Shown here in pieces: positions 15,231 through 22,697 of a DNA stretch of 37,770 nt. This stretch comes from Planotetraspora thailandica (GTDB taxonomy: Bacteria; Actinomycetota; Actinomycetes; Streptosporangiales; Streptosporangiaceae). The DNA lies in contig NZ_BOOR01000087.1 of NCBI RefSeq assembly GCF_016863335.1, positions 1-37,770 of the forward strand. Reading direction: 5' to 3'. Positions within the stretch are counted from its first letter, which is position 1; every line of letters starts with the position of its first letter. A model generated the notes under the pieces. It did no database searches, had not been told where the DNA came from, and was given only the letters and a program-made list of their open reading frames with translations. Both the position numbers and the translations under genes were made by a program.

Positions 15231-18068
15231 GTGGTCGAAGGCGTCCGGTTCGGGGTGCTCGGGTCGCTCCGGGCTGAGGTGCGCGGCAGACCGGCGGCGC
15301 TTGGCGGGCTCCGTCAGCGGGCGGTGCTGGCACGGTTGCTGATCGCGCGGGGGAGGGTCGTCTCGGCGGAGCGGATCCTCTCCGAAGTGTGGGAGGACTC
15401 CTCGCCGCCCTCCATGACGACTCTCCACGGATACATCGCCGATCTGCGCGGCGCGCTGGAGCCGGAGCGGGCCCCCCGTGCTCCGGCCCGGCTCCTGGTG
15501 CTCGAGGGACCCGGATACGCACTTCGGGCGGCCCCGGCCGCCGTCGACGCCGAGCGCTTCACCGATCTGGCCGCACGTGGCCGGCGCGCGCTGGACGGCG
15601 GCGAACCGGAGACCGCCGCCGAACTGCTCGGAGAGGCGCTCGCGTTGTGGCGGGGACCGGCGTATGCGGACGTCAACGGGGCCTCCTTCGCAGCGCCCGA
15701 CGTCACCCGGCTGGAGGATCTGCGGGCCGCGGTGCACGAGGACCGGCTCGCCGCCGTCATCGAATCCGGGCAGCACGCAGCGGCCGTGGGCGAGCTGGAA
15801 GCGCTGGTGGCCGAGCAGCCGCTGCGGGAGCGCGGCTGGGAACTGCTCACCCTGGCGCTCTACAGGTCCGGACGGCAGGCCGACGCGCTGGCCGCGCTTC
15901 GCACCGTGCGCAGACGGCTGGCCGACGAACTCGGCATCGACCCTGGACGTGGACTGCGCGACCTGGAGGCGGCCGTACTCGCCCAGGATCCGCGGCTGGC
16001 CCCCGTACCAGCGAGGAAGAGCCTTGTGTCCGCCCCCGAACCGCACACCGCGGATCCGGCGCCGCGTTCGGGCAACCTGCCGTTCGCGTTGTCCGGCTTC
16101 GTCGGCCGGGGAGGCGACCTCGCGGCTGTCGCCGGTCTGCTTGACGGGCACCGGCTGGTCACGCTCACCGGCCCGGGCGGGGTCGGGAAGACCCGCCTGG
16201 CCCTGGAGGCCGCACGCGCCCGCGCCGACGCCGACGGGCCCTGGCTCGTAGAACTGGCAGGCCTGCACACTGCCGAGTTGCTCACCGCCACCGTCGCCGC
16301 TGCCCTGGGCATGCCCGCCTCGTCGTCCCCCGACCAGCTGGCCGGAATGCTCGCCGACCGCGACCTGCTGATCGTGCTGGACAACTGCGAGCACCTGCTG
16401 GTCTCGGCCGCCATGCTCGTCCACACGTTGCTGACGCGCTGCGGCCGCGTACGGATTCTGGCCACCAGCCGCGAATCCCTGGACATCACTGGTGAAATCG
16501 TCTACGAAGTGCCGCCCCTGGACGCCGCCACGGACGCCGCGGAACTCTTCGTCCGCCGTACGGCTGCCGCGCAGCCTGGCTGGGCGCCCGGGCCGGACGA
16601 CAGAGAAAAGATCGCTCGCTTGTGCGCGAGGCTCGACGGCATCCCGTTGGCCATCGAGCTGGCCGCCGCACAATGCCGGACGCTGTCCGTCGGCCAGATC
16701 GCCGATGCCCTGGGGGACCGGTTCACCCTGCTGGTCGGCGGGCCGGCCGGGCGGCCGGACCGCCATCGCACGCTGCTGGACACCGTCGCCTGGAGCGACC
16801 AGCTGCTGCAGCCGACGGAAGGCCGGCTCTTCTACCGCCTCGGTGTGCTCGACGCCGGTTTCGACCTCGAGGCGGCCGCCGCGGTCGGAGGAGTCACTTC
16901 CGTGCTGGCACCACTTTCCGCGCTGGTCCGCAAATCGTTGGTCACCGCCGAACCTGGAACGGCGCCGCGCCGATACCGGATGCTGGAGACCCTGCGCCAC
17001 TACGCCCTGGGCAAGCTCTCATCCGACGAGCTGGCCGAGGCCGAGAGGCGCCACCGCGCGTGGGCGCTGGTTCGGGCCGAGAGCACCGAACGCCACCTCC
17101 GGGGCCCGCAGGGGGCGGTGTTGCTGGACGGCCTGAGCCGGGACCAGCCGCAGTTCCGGGCCGCTTTCGCCTCCGCGCTGGCGGAGGGTCACGGCGACTA
17201 CGCGTTGCGGCTGGGCGGCGCACTCTCCTGGTTCTGGTTCCGCATGGGCCATGTCGGGGAGGGACTCGCCTGGCTGTCCGAGGCCTTCGCGGCCGCCCCG
17301 CAGGCCGACGCGGGCACGCGGGCGCGTGCCCGGTTCGCCGTCGCCTCCCTCGGCTATCTCGCCGGGCAGACGGCGCAGGCCCACCAGGCGGCACGGACGG
17401 CGGTCGAGGAGGCCCGCGAGGCCGGCGACGTGGTGACCGAGGCCGGCGCGACCGCCTACGCCGCCTATTTGGGCCTGCTGGCCGGAGCACCCGTCGACGC
17501 GGCGACCCTCGCCCGCGCGGCCGTCGCGATCGCCCGGCGCAGCGGCCAGGACTGGATGGAGGCCGAGACACTCATGGTCCAGGGCATGGTGCTCCGAGCC
17601 CTGGGGGACCTGCCGGGGGCGAACGCCGTGTTCCAGGAGGCGATCGCCGCAGCCCACGCGAGTGGCCACGACTGGGTCGCGGACGGGGCGGCCTGGTGTG
17701 ACATGAAGACCGCCTCAGACCGTGGGGACGGCGTGCGGGCACTCGCCATCGCGGGGGACATCCTCGCCGCCATGGACCGTTACGGTGACATCTCCTTCTG
17801 GCTGGTGACCGTGCACAGCGCCGCTCGCGCCCTCGCGCTGACCGGACAGGCGGAGCAGGCGGCCGTGCTGATGGGCGCGGTGGAGGCCATCGGTGTGCGG
17901 GCCGGCGTCTCCCCGGAACTGATGGACCCGCTGGACGGGCCGCGCGAGGCCGCCGCCGTACGCGAGGCACTTCCGCCGGACGCGTACGAACGCTGTGCGG
18001 CCCGCGGCCGCGCACTGTCCCGGCGGGAGGCGAGCGTCCTCCTGGCCGGGCTGATCCCGCGTCGCTGA
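15231..18068 (+). CDS. SARP-family regulator with NB-ARC ATPase and TPR-like C-terminus (AfsR-like)
   Basis: The GTG at 15231 with GGAGG 8 bases upstream gives 945 residues; the frame is open further upstream but without family sequence. Residues about 1-95 form an OmpR-type winged helix (RFGVLGSLRAEVRGRP...LRQRAVLARLLI...TLHGYIADLRGAL). Residues 100-250 are the bacterial transcriptional-activator (BTAD) helical domain ending DELGIDPGRGLRDLEAAVL. An NB-ARC/STAND ATPase follows, with P-loop GPGGVGKTRLAL (from 314), LLIVLDNCEH, ILATSRESL and RLDGIPLAIELAAA. The last 350 residues are alanine-rich helical repeats of TPR type. Such proteins bind direct repeats and activate metabolite genes when the ATPase/TPR part receives a signal. 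The next gene encodes a small secreted peptide, an order reminiscent of afsR-afsS. Confidence 0.93.
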   Translation: MVEGVRFGVLGSLRAEVRGRPAALGGLRQRAVLARLLIARGRVVSAERILSEVWEDSSPPSMTTLHGYIADLRGALEPERAPRAPARLLVLEGPGYALRAAPAAVDAERFTDLAARGRRALDGGEPETAAELLGEALALWRGPAYADVNGASFAAPDVTRLEDLRAAVHEDRLAAVIESGQHAAAVGELEALVAEQPLRERGWELLTLALYRSGRQADALAALRTVRRRLADELGIDPGRGLRDLEAAVLAQDPRLAPVPARKSLVSAPEPHTADPAPRSGNLPFALSGFVGRGGDLAAVAGLLDGHRLVTLTGPGGVGKTRLALEAARARADADGPWLVELAGLHTAELLTATVAAALGMPASSSPDQLAGMLADRDLLIVLDNCEHLLVSAAMLVHTLLTRCGRVRILATSRESLDITGEIVYEVPPLDAATDAAELFVRRTAAAQPGWAPGPDDREKIARLCARLDGIPLAIELAAAQCRTLSVGQIADALGDRFTLLVGGPAGRPDRHRTLLDTVAWSDQLLQPTEGRLFYRLGVLDAGFDLEAAAAVGGVTSVLAPLSALVRKSLVTAEPGTAPRRYRMLETLRHYALGKLSSDELAEAERRHRAWALVRAESTERHLRGPQGAVLLDGLSRDQPQFRAAFASALAEGHGDYALRLGGALSWFWFRMGHVGEGLAWLSEAFAAAPQADAGTRARARFAVASLGYLAGQTAQAHQAARTAVEEAREAGDVVTEAGATAYAAYLGLLAGAPVDAATLARAAVAIARRSGQDWMEAETLMVQGMVLRALGDLPGANAVFQEAIAAAHASGHDWVADGAAWCDMKTASDRGDGVRALAIAGDILAAMDRYGDISFWLVTVHSAARALALTGQAEQAAVLMGAVEAIGVRAGVSPELMDPLDGPREAAAVREALPPDAYERCAARGRALSRREASVLLAGLIPRR

Positions 18069-18123
18069 TCCGGAAGCCCCATCCGATCCTGTCCGCCGGC
18101 GGGCAGGTGCAAGTCCAAGCCCA

Positions 18124-18163
18124 TTCCCAGTGGCCGCCGAAGCGCCTTCCCAGTGACCGCCGA
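18124..18163 (+). promoter_or_regulatory. Direct repeat TTCCCAGTGRCCGCCGA x2, 23-base spacing
   Basis: Two 17-base copies (18124-18140 and 18147-18163) differ at one base and repeat every 23 bases, about two helical turns. They lie 73-112 bases upstream of the peptide gene. SARP regulators bind direct repeats spaced by whole helical turns, so this is a candidate operator for the upstream regulator. TTGCTG-N16-TGTAAC (about 18184-18211) is a possible promoter between repeat and gene. The core TCCCAGTGG also occurs twice in the peptide's coding repeats, so the copies may instead be relics of a duplicated peptide sequence. Confidence 0.45.
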
Positions 18164-18235
18164 GCGCTCACGCAGATCCTCGTTGCTGTCAACCAATGCC
18201 GCCTTGTAACGGGCGGCCGGACAACGAGGTGAACC

Positions 18236-18379
18236 GTGATCAAGCGAATGATCCGTACCGTGGCGACGGCCGGAATCGCCCCGGGGCTCCTGGTCGGACT
18301 GGGCGCGACGGCCGCCCACGCCGCCGACGGCGACCCATCCCAGTGGTCAGTGGCGGGCGACCCCTCCCAGTGGGGCTGA
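18236..18379 (+). CDS. Small secreted peptide with two GDPSQW motifs (47 aa, undescribed)
   Basis: A GTG at 18236 behind AACGAGGTGAACC opens a 47-codon frame. Residues 1-29 are a Sec signal peptide: MIKRMIR, a hydrophobic core, and TAAHA before cleavage. The predicted mature part is only ADGDPSQWSVAGDPSQWG, two GDPSQW hexapeptides repeated every nine residues. It lies 167 bases after the SARP/TPR regulator and 23 bases before the FAD monooxygenase, on the same strand with no terminator between it and the oxidoreductase. It could be a signalling peptide, a modified-peptide precursor with two cores, or a secreted counterpart of AfsS, the small repeat protein encoded next to afsR. I know of no named family; signal peptide plus repeat plus context are the evidence. 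Confidence 0.6.
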   Translation: MIKRMIRTVATAGIAPGLLVGLGATAAHAADGDPSQWSVAGDPSQWG

Positions 18380-18402
18380 ACCGAGGAGAGGGCGAGGCCA
18401 CC

Positions 18403-19833
18403 ATGAAAGACATCGGCAACCGGCACACAGGGCACATCGGACACGCAGGGCACATCGGACACACAGGGCACGCCGTCGTCGTCGGAGCGGGAATCGGCGG
18501 GCTGCTGGCGGCCCGGGTGCTCAGCGAGACATTCGACCGGGTCACGGTGATCGACCGTGACGCACTGCCTGATGAGGGCATACCGCGACGGGGGGTGCCG
18601 CAGGGCCGGCACGCGCACGGTCTGCTCTCTCGGGGCAGCGAGATCCTCGAGGAGCTCTTCCCGCGGCTGACCGCCGAGCTGGTCGCCGCGGGAGCCGTCC
18701 CGTGCGACATCCACAATGACGTCCGCTGGTACAACGACGGCCGGCGGCTTCACCCGGCGCCCTCGCGGCTGCATGGCCTGACGGTGAGCCGGCCCCACCT
18801 CGAATGGCGTCTGCGGTCCCGCGTCGCGGCCCTCCCCGGCGTGGTGATCCGCGAGCGCTGCGAGGTGGTCGAGTTGATCGCCGCCGGCGACCATGCCGAA
18901 CCCGGCGCGGTCACCGGAGTGCGCCTGCTGTGCGCGGACCACCGGCCGGAGGACATGCCGGCGGACCTCGTGGTGAACGCCACGGGCCGGGGCAACCGCG
19001 GCGCCGAGTGGCTGCGCAGGCTGGGGTATGAGACCGCGCCGGAGGAACGTGTCGACTCCCGGCTGGTGTACGTCTCGCGTGAGTACCGGCGCCGGCCTGG
19101 CGACGCCGACGTCGTCGCCCTCATCGTGGGGCACAGCGCGGCCGTACCGAGGGGCGGGGTCGCGCTCAGCGCTGAGGGCGACCGCTGGCTCGTCACGTTG
19201 TACGGCATGGGCGACGACGTTCCCCCGGTCGACCCGGACGGATACCACCGGTTCGCCGCCCGGCTCCCGGTCCAGGACCTGCACCACCTCCTGCAGCGCC
19301 TGGAACCGCTCGGGGAGCCCCGCCTGATGCGCATCCCGGTGAGCATCCGGCGCCGCTACGAGCGGCTGGGCCGCTTCCCCGAGGGCTACGTGGTCTTCGG
19401 CGACGCCTTATGCCAGTTCAACCCCAGCTACGGGCAAGGTATGACCGTCGCCGCCTGCGAGGCCGTCGCGCTGCGCGAATGCCTGGCGGACGGGGGACAG
19501 GACGGCCTGGCCCGCCGGTTCTCCGGGCGTGCGGCGCGGATCATCGATGTGCCGTGGGACATGTCGGTCGGCGGCGATCTGCGGTTCCCGTCGGTCGAGG
19601 GCCCACGTTCCTTGCGGGTGAAGCTGCTCAACGGCTACCTCACCCGGCTCCACGCGGCCGCGGAGGCGGACCCTGTGGTCGGGCACGCCTTTCTGAGCGT
19701 CGCCAACCTCCAGGCCCCTCCGCAGCACCTGTTGTCGCCGGGCGTCCTGGCCCGTGTGCTCCGGCCGCGCTCCGGCAGTACGACGGCCCGCCATGAGGTC
19801 ACGGCGCGGGTGAAGACTCCGGCCGGTCAGTGA
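18403..19833 (+). CDS. FAD-dependent monooxygenase/oxidoreductase with His-Gly repeat N-terminus
   Basis: The ATG at 18403 behind GAGGAGAGGGCGAGG gives 476 residues. The Rossmann motif VVVGAGIGGLLAARVL with acidic end VIDRDALP (about 24-53) binds FAD. Mid-protein LVVNATGRG and the later GD motif VVFGDALCQFNPSYGQGMTVAACEA are those of group A flavin hydroxylases and geranylgeranyl-reductase relatives. There is no obvious membrane helix, and the substrate is unknown. Residues 8-23 are an unusual stretch of GHIG/GHAG/GHTG units encoded by an 18-base tandem repeat. The gene follows the small peptide by 23 bases and ends 4 bases before a strong terminator. It may act on the peptide or on a metabolite switched on with it. 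Confidence 0.88.
   Translation: MKDIGNRHTGHIGHAGHIGHTGHAVVVGAGIGGLLAARVLSETFDRVTVIDRDALPDEGIPRRGVPQGRHAHGLLSRGSEILEELFPRLTAELVAAGAVPCDIHNDVRWYNDGRRLHPAPSRLHGLTVSRPHLEWRLRSRVAALPGVVIRERCEVVELIAAGDHAEPGAVTGVRLLCADHRPEDMPADLVVNATGRGNRGAEWLRRLGYETAPEERVDSRLVYVSREYRRRPGDADVVALIVGHSAAVPRGGVALSAEGDRWLVTLYGMGDDVPPVDPDGYHRFAARLPVQDLHHLLQRLEPLGEPRLMRIPVSIRRRYERLGRFPEGYVVFGDALCQFNPSYGQGMTVAACEAVALRECLADGGQDGLARRFSGRAARIIDVPWDMSVGGDLRFPSVEGPRSLRVKLLNGYLTRLHAAAEADPVVGHAFLSVANLQAPPQHLLSPGVLARVLRPRSGSTTARHEVTARVKTPAGQ
18424..18472 (+). repeat. 18-base tandem repeat coding for His-Gly units
   Basis: CACACAGGGCACATCGGA, then a copy with one change (CACGCAGGGCACATCGGA), then a partial third copy CACACAGGGCAC. 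It encodes HTGHIG, HAGHIG, HTGH at the start of the FAD enzyme. Such repeats can change copy number by slippage. Confidence 0.85.
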
Positions 19834-19837
19834 CGTG

Positions 19838-19866
19838 GGCGGGCGGGCTGGATCAGCTCGCCCGCC
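19838..19866 (+). terminator. Strong terminator closing the peptide-oxidoreductase operon
   Basis: GGCGGGCGGGCTG pairs with CAGCTCGCCCGCC (13 pairs including one G-U) around a 3-base loop, 4 bases after the oxidoreductase stop. There is no T-run, as is common in high-GC actinobacteria. Confidence 0.7.
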
Positions 19867-19985
19867 GCCGGCGCCCTCGACCGATTGGAACAATGTCGGC
19901 GCCTGCTGCGCGATCCCTCTGACGGCACCCCCCGCGCTTGAGCGCATCACCTGGACGATCCGATGACGTGTGCCATGATGTGCCG

Positions 19986-20849
19986 ATGCCGATCGAGGAG
20001 GGGTTCCCCAACCAACGGCTGTCCGTCGTCCCGCGCCGGGTCGTCGCCGAGGCGAGCTCCCGCCCGGTGACGAGACGCCTCATGATCACCGACGCCGGTT
20101 ACTATCCGAACGCGGCGGACCACCTGATGAGGCGGCAGGTCGGCATCGAGGAGGCCATTCTCATCCTCTGCGCGGCCGGCGCGGGATGGGCGAACATCGG
20201 GGGCGCCCGGCATCGCGTCGAAGCGAACGCGGCGCTGGTCATCCCTCGTGGCGTCCCGCACGCCTACGGTGCTTCCGACGACAATCCCTGGACGATCTGG
20301 TGGTGCCACTTGCGAGGCGCCGATGTAGCGGAGCTCACCGAGGCGATCGGCGCGAGCGAGTCCAGACCGGTGGTCCCGATCGGCCGTCTGGACCGAGCGG
20401 TCGCCCTGCTCGACGAGATCGTGACCGTGCTCGAACGGGATCATTCGTCGGTGAGCCTGATGGGTGCGGCCGGCGCCGCGTGGAAGCTCCTCACCCAGAT
20501 CGTGGTCGATCGTGTCATGCCGGCGCCCGGTGATCCCCTTCAGCGCGCGATGGCCTACCTGGCCGAGCGGCTGGACGGCACCGTCCGGGTGGCTGACCTG
20601 GCGTCGCTGGTCGGCATCTCCCCGTCGCATCTGAGCGCGCTGTTCCGCCGCGCGACCGGGGGCGGAGTGCTCGCGCACCACACGGCGCTGCGCATGGCGC
20701 AGGCGCGCAACCTCCTCGACACCACGGACGCGACCGTCGCGGCGATCGCCCGCAAGGTCGGCTACCGCGACCCGTTCTACTTCTCCCGTCACTTCAAGCG
20801 GATGCACGAGGCCAGCCCCACCGAGTACCGCAATCGCGTAAAGGGTTGA
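19986..20849 (+). CDS. AraC-family regulator, cupin-type sugar sensor
   Basis: This 287-residue protein has an N-terminal arabinose-binding-type cupin (about 25-130; GYYPNAADHLMRR, GAGWANIGGARHRVEANAALVIPRGVPHAYG, WTIWWCHLRG) and two helix-turn-helix units at the C-terminus (about 190-285; VADLASLVGISPSHLSALFRRATG and VAAIARKVGYRDPFYFSRHFKRMHEASPTEYR). I start at the ATG 19986 because family sequence begins there; the ribosome site is poor and upstream in-frame starts exist. It faces the GH97/sugar-ABC operon tail to tail and is the likely regulator of that locus, binding a sugar through the cupin (inference). Confidence 0.88.
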   Translation: MPIEEGFPNQRLSVVPRRVVAEASSRPVTRRLMITDAGYYPNAADHLMRRQVGIEEAILILCAAGAGWANIGGARHRVEANAALVIPRGVPHAYGASDDNPWTIWWCHLRGADVAELTEAIGASESRPVVPIGRLDRAVALLDEIVTVLERDHSSVSLMGAAGAAWKLLTQIVVDRVMPAPGDPLQRAMAYLAERLDGTVRVADLASLVGISPSHLSALFRRATGGGVLAHHTALRMAQARNLLDTTDATVAAIARKVGYRDPFYFSRHFKRMHEASPTEYRNRVKG

Positions 20850-20911
20850 GGGCTCCCGCGTCACGATGAGGGCGGGCAGCCAGACGCCTCCCGGCGGTGC
20901 GCTCGATCCTG

Positions 20912-21775
20912 TCATCCCTTCAGCCCGCTGCTCGCGATGCCCGCGAAGAACTGCCGTTGCAGCAGCAGGAAGACGATCACGAGAGGCAACGAGCAGACCA
21001 GGGCTCCCGCCATGAGGGTCGGATAGTCCGTGCCGAACTGTCCTTGGAGTCCCGCCAGGCCCACCGGAAGCGGCCGATTCTCCCCCGAGGGGGAGACGAT
21101 GAGGGGCCAGAGAAGGTCGTTCCACGAGTAGAGGCCCGTGAGCACGGACAACGCGGCCAGCGTCGGCCGCGCCATCGGCACCATGACGTGCCAGAACACC
21201 TGGAAGGTGCCGGCACCGTCGAGCCTGGCCGCCTCCTCGTAGTCCTTCGGCATGGTGAGGAAGGCCTGGCGCATGAGGAAGGTCCCGAACGCGGAGAACA
21301 TGCCCGGGATGGCGAGCGCCGGGAGGGTGTCCAGCATCTCCAGGTCGCGGACGAGCTGGTACTGGCCGATCAGGAAGAGCTGGCTGGGCACCATCAGCAT
21401 GACGATGAACAGGCCGAACAGCACGTTGCCGCCGCGGAAGGGGATGCGCGCGAACGCGTACCCGGCGAGTGCGGCGACCACGATCTGGCCGGCGACCCGC
21501 AGGGTGAGCGAACCGGCCGAGACCGCGAACATCGACCAGAACGGCACAGTCGAGAAGAACGTCTCGAACGAGTGGAGGCTGAATTCCTCCGGCCAGATGG
21601 CCGGAGGAATTCTGGAGACTTCGGCGGTCGTCTTGAACACGGTGAGGATCTGCCAGATGAACGGCACCACCATGAAGGCGACAGAGACGAGGAGGATCGC
21701 GTGGATCGGCCAGGTGCGGGACGGCTTCCTGCGCCATGGGATGCCGGGCGCGCGGCGGGCGGTGGACTCAGCCAT
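20912..21775 (-). CDS. Carbohydrate ABC importer permease, MalG type
   Basis: This 287-residue protein has six membrane helices and the ATPase-docking EAA loop EEAARLDGAGTFQVFWHVMVPMARP. It ends in the typical ...RQFFAGIASSGLKG. It is the second permease of a CUT1-type sugar importer and overlaps the first permease gene by 8 bases. Residues about 55-65 are encoded by a perfect 14-bp inverted repeat (21581-21612). No ATP-binding gene lies in the operon; actinobacterial importers of this kind commonly share one ATPase (MsiK type) encoded elsewhere. Confidence 0.95.
   Translation of the reverse strand: MAESTARRAPGIPWRRKPSRTWPIHAILLVSVAFMVVPFIWQILTVFKTTAEVSRIPPAIWPEEFSLHSFETFFSTVPFWSMFAVSAGSLTLRVAGQIVVAALAGYAFARIPFRGGNVLFGLFIVMLMVPSQLFLIGQYQLVRDLEMLDTLPALAIPGMFSAFGTFLMRQAFLTMPKDYEEAARLDGAGTFQVFWHVMVPMARPTLAALSVLTGLYSWNDLLWPLIVSPSGENRPLPVGLAGLQGQFGTDYPTLMAGALVCSLPLVIVFLLLQRQFFAGIASSGLKG
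21581..21612. repeat. Perfect 14-bp inverted repeat inside the MalG-type permease gene
   Basis: GAATTCCTCCGGCC and GGCCGGAGGAATTC flank a 4-base loop (AGAT). It lies about 55 codons into the gene and encodes part of RIPPAIWPEEFSL. The transcript would form a very stable stem-loop here. Confidence 0.9.
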
Positions 21776-22697
21776 AGAAGACCCACGATTTCTGCAGTCG
21801 GAACTGGAGGGCCGTGGCGATCATGATCACGATGAGGAGGACGATCGCGATCGCGGCTCCGTAACCCTGGTGGAACTGGACGAACGCCTTCTCGTAGAAG
21901 AGGTAGACGATCGTCTTGGAGTCGGTCAGGGCCGTGTTGTTCACACTGCGCAGCATGATGAAGATCAGGTCGAACATCTGCAGGGCGGCGATCACGCTGA
22001 GGATCGTCACGAAGAAGATGCTCGGGCTGAGCAGCGGCAGGGTGATGTGGAAGAACTGCCGGACGCGGCCGGCGCCGTCAAGGCCGGACGCCTCGTAGAG
22101 GGCTTTCGGGATGGCCTGCAGCCCTGCCCCGAGGATGATCAGGTTGATGCCGAGGCCCATCCAGATGCCGACGGCCCCGAACGCGAAGATTGTGAACCGG
22201 GGGTCGGCCACCCAGAACTGCCCGTCGACTCCGAACCACGACAACACGTAGTTGAGCAGCCCGAAGTCGCCGTTGTAGATGAACCGCCAGACCATGCCGA
22301 TGGCCACGGGCAGGGTGACGACCGGCAGGAAGAACAACACGCGGTAGACGGCGCGTCCCCGGCCGACCTGCTCGATCAGTGCGGCCAGTACGACTGCGAC
22401 GGGGATGCCGAGCAGGACGATCACCGTGTAGAGCGCGGAGTTCCGTAACGCCTTCCAGAAGTCGGCGTCGGCGAGGAGGGTGGTGTAATTGTCCACCCCT
22501 ACGAAGGTCGCGTCCCCGAACGCCGGAACGTCCTCAAAGCTCTTGACCAGCGTCGACAGGAACGGCCACAGGTACAAGGCGACCAGGCCGATCGTCGCCG
22601 GAGCGATGAACGCCAGCGCCGACCACGCGCCAGGTGTGCTGACGCCTGTGCGGCGGCCGGTCGGCCGCCGCACGGACTTCGTTGCCACGTTCGTCAT
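21768..22697 (-). CDS. Carbohydrate ABC importer permease, MalF type
   Basis: The ATG at 22697 overlaps the stop of the solute-binding-protein gene (ATGA, 22694-22697), giving 309 residues; the longer open frame upstream is shadow sequence. Six helices are visible, with the EAA loop YEASGLDGAGRVRQFFHITLPLLSP and an N-terminal basic segment before the first helix (ALAFIAPATIGLVALYLWPFL). It forms the membrane channel with the MalG-type partner. Confidence 0.95.
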   Translation of the reverse strand: MTNVATKSVRRPTGRRTGVSTPGAWSALAFIAPATIGLVALYLWPFLSTLVKSFEDVPAFGDATFVGVDNYTTLLADADFWKALRNSALYTVIVLLGIPVAVVLAALIEQVGRGRAVYRVLFFLPVVTLPVAIGMVWRFIYNGDFGLLNYVLSWFGVDGQFWVADPRFTIFAFGAVGIWMGLGINLIILGAGLQAIPKALYEASGLDGAGRVRQFFHITLPLLSPSIFFVTILSVIAALQMFDLIFIMLRSVNNTALTDSKTIVYLFYEKAFVQFHQGYGAAIAIVLLIVIMIATALQFRLQKSWVFYG

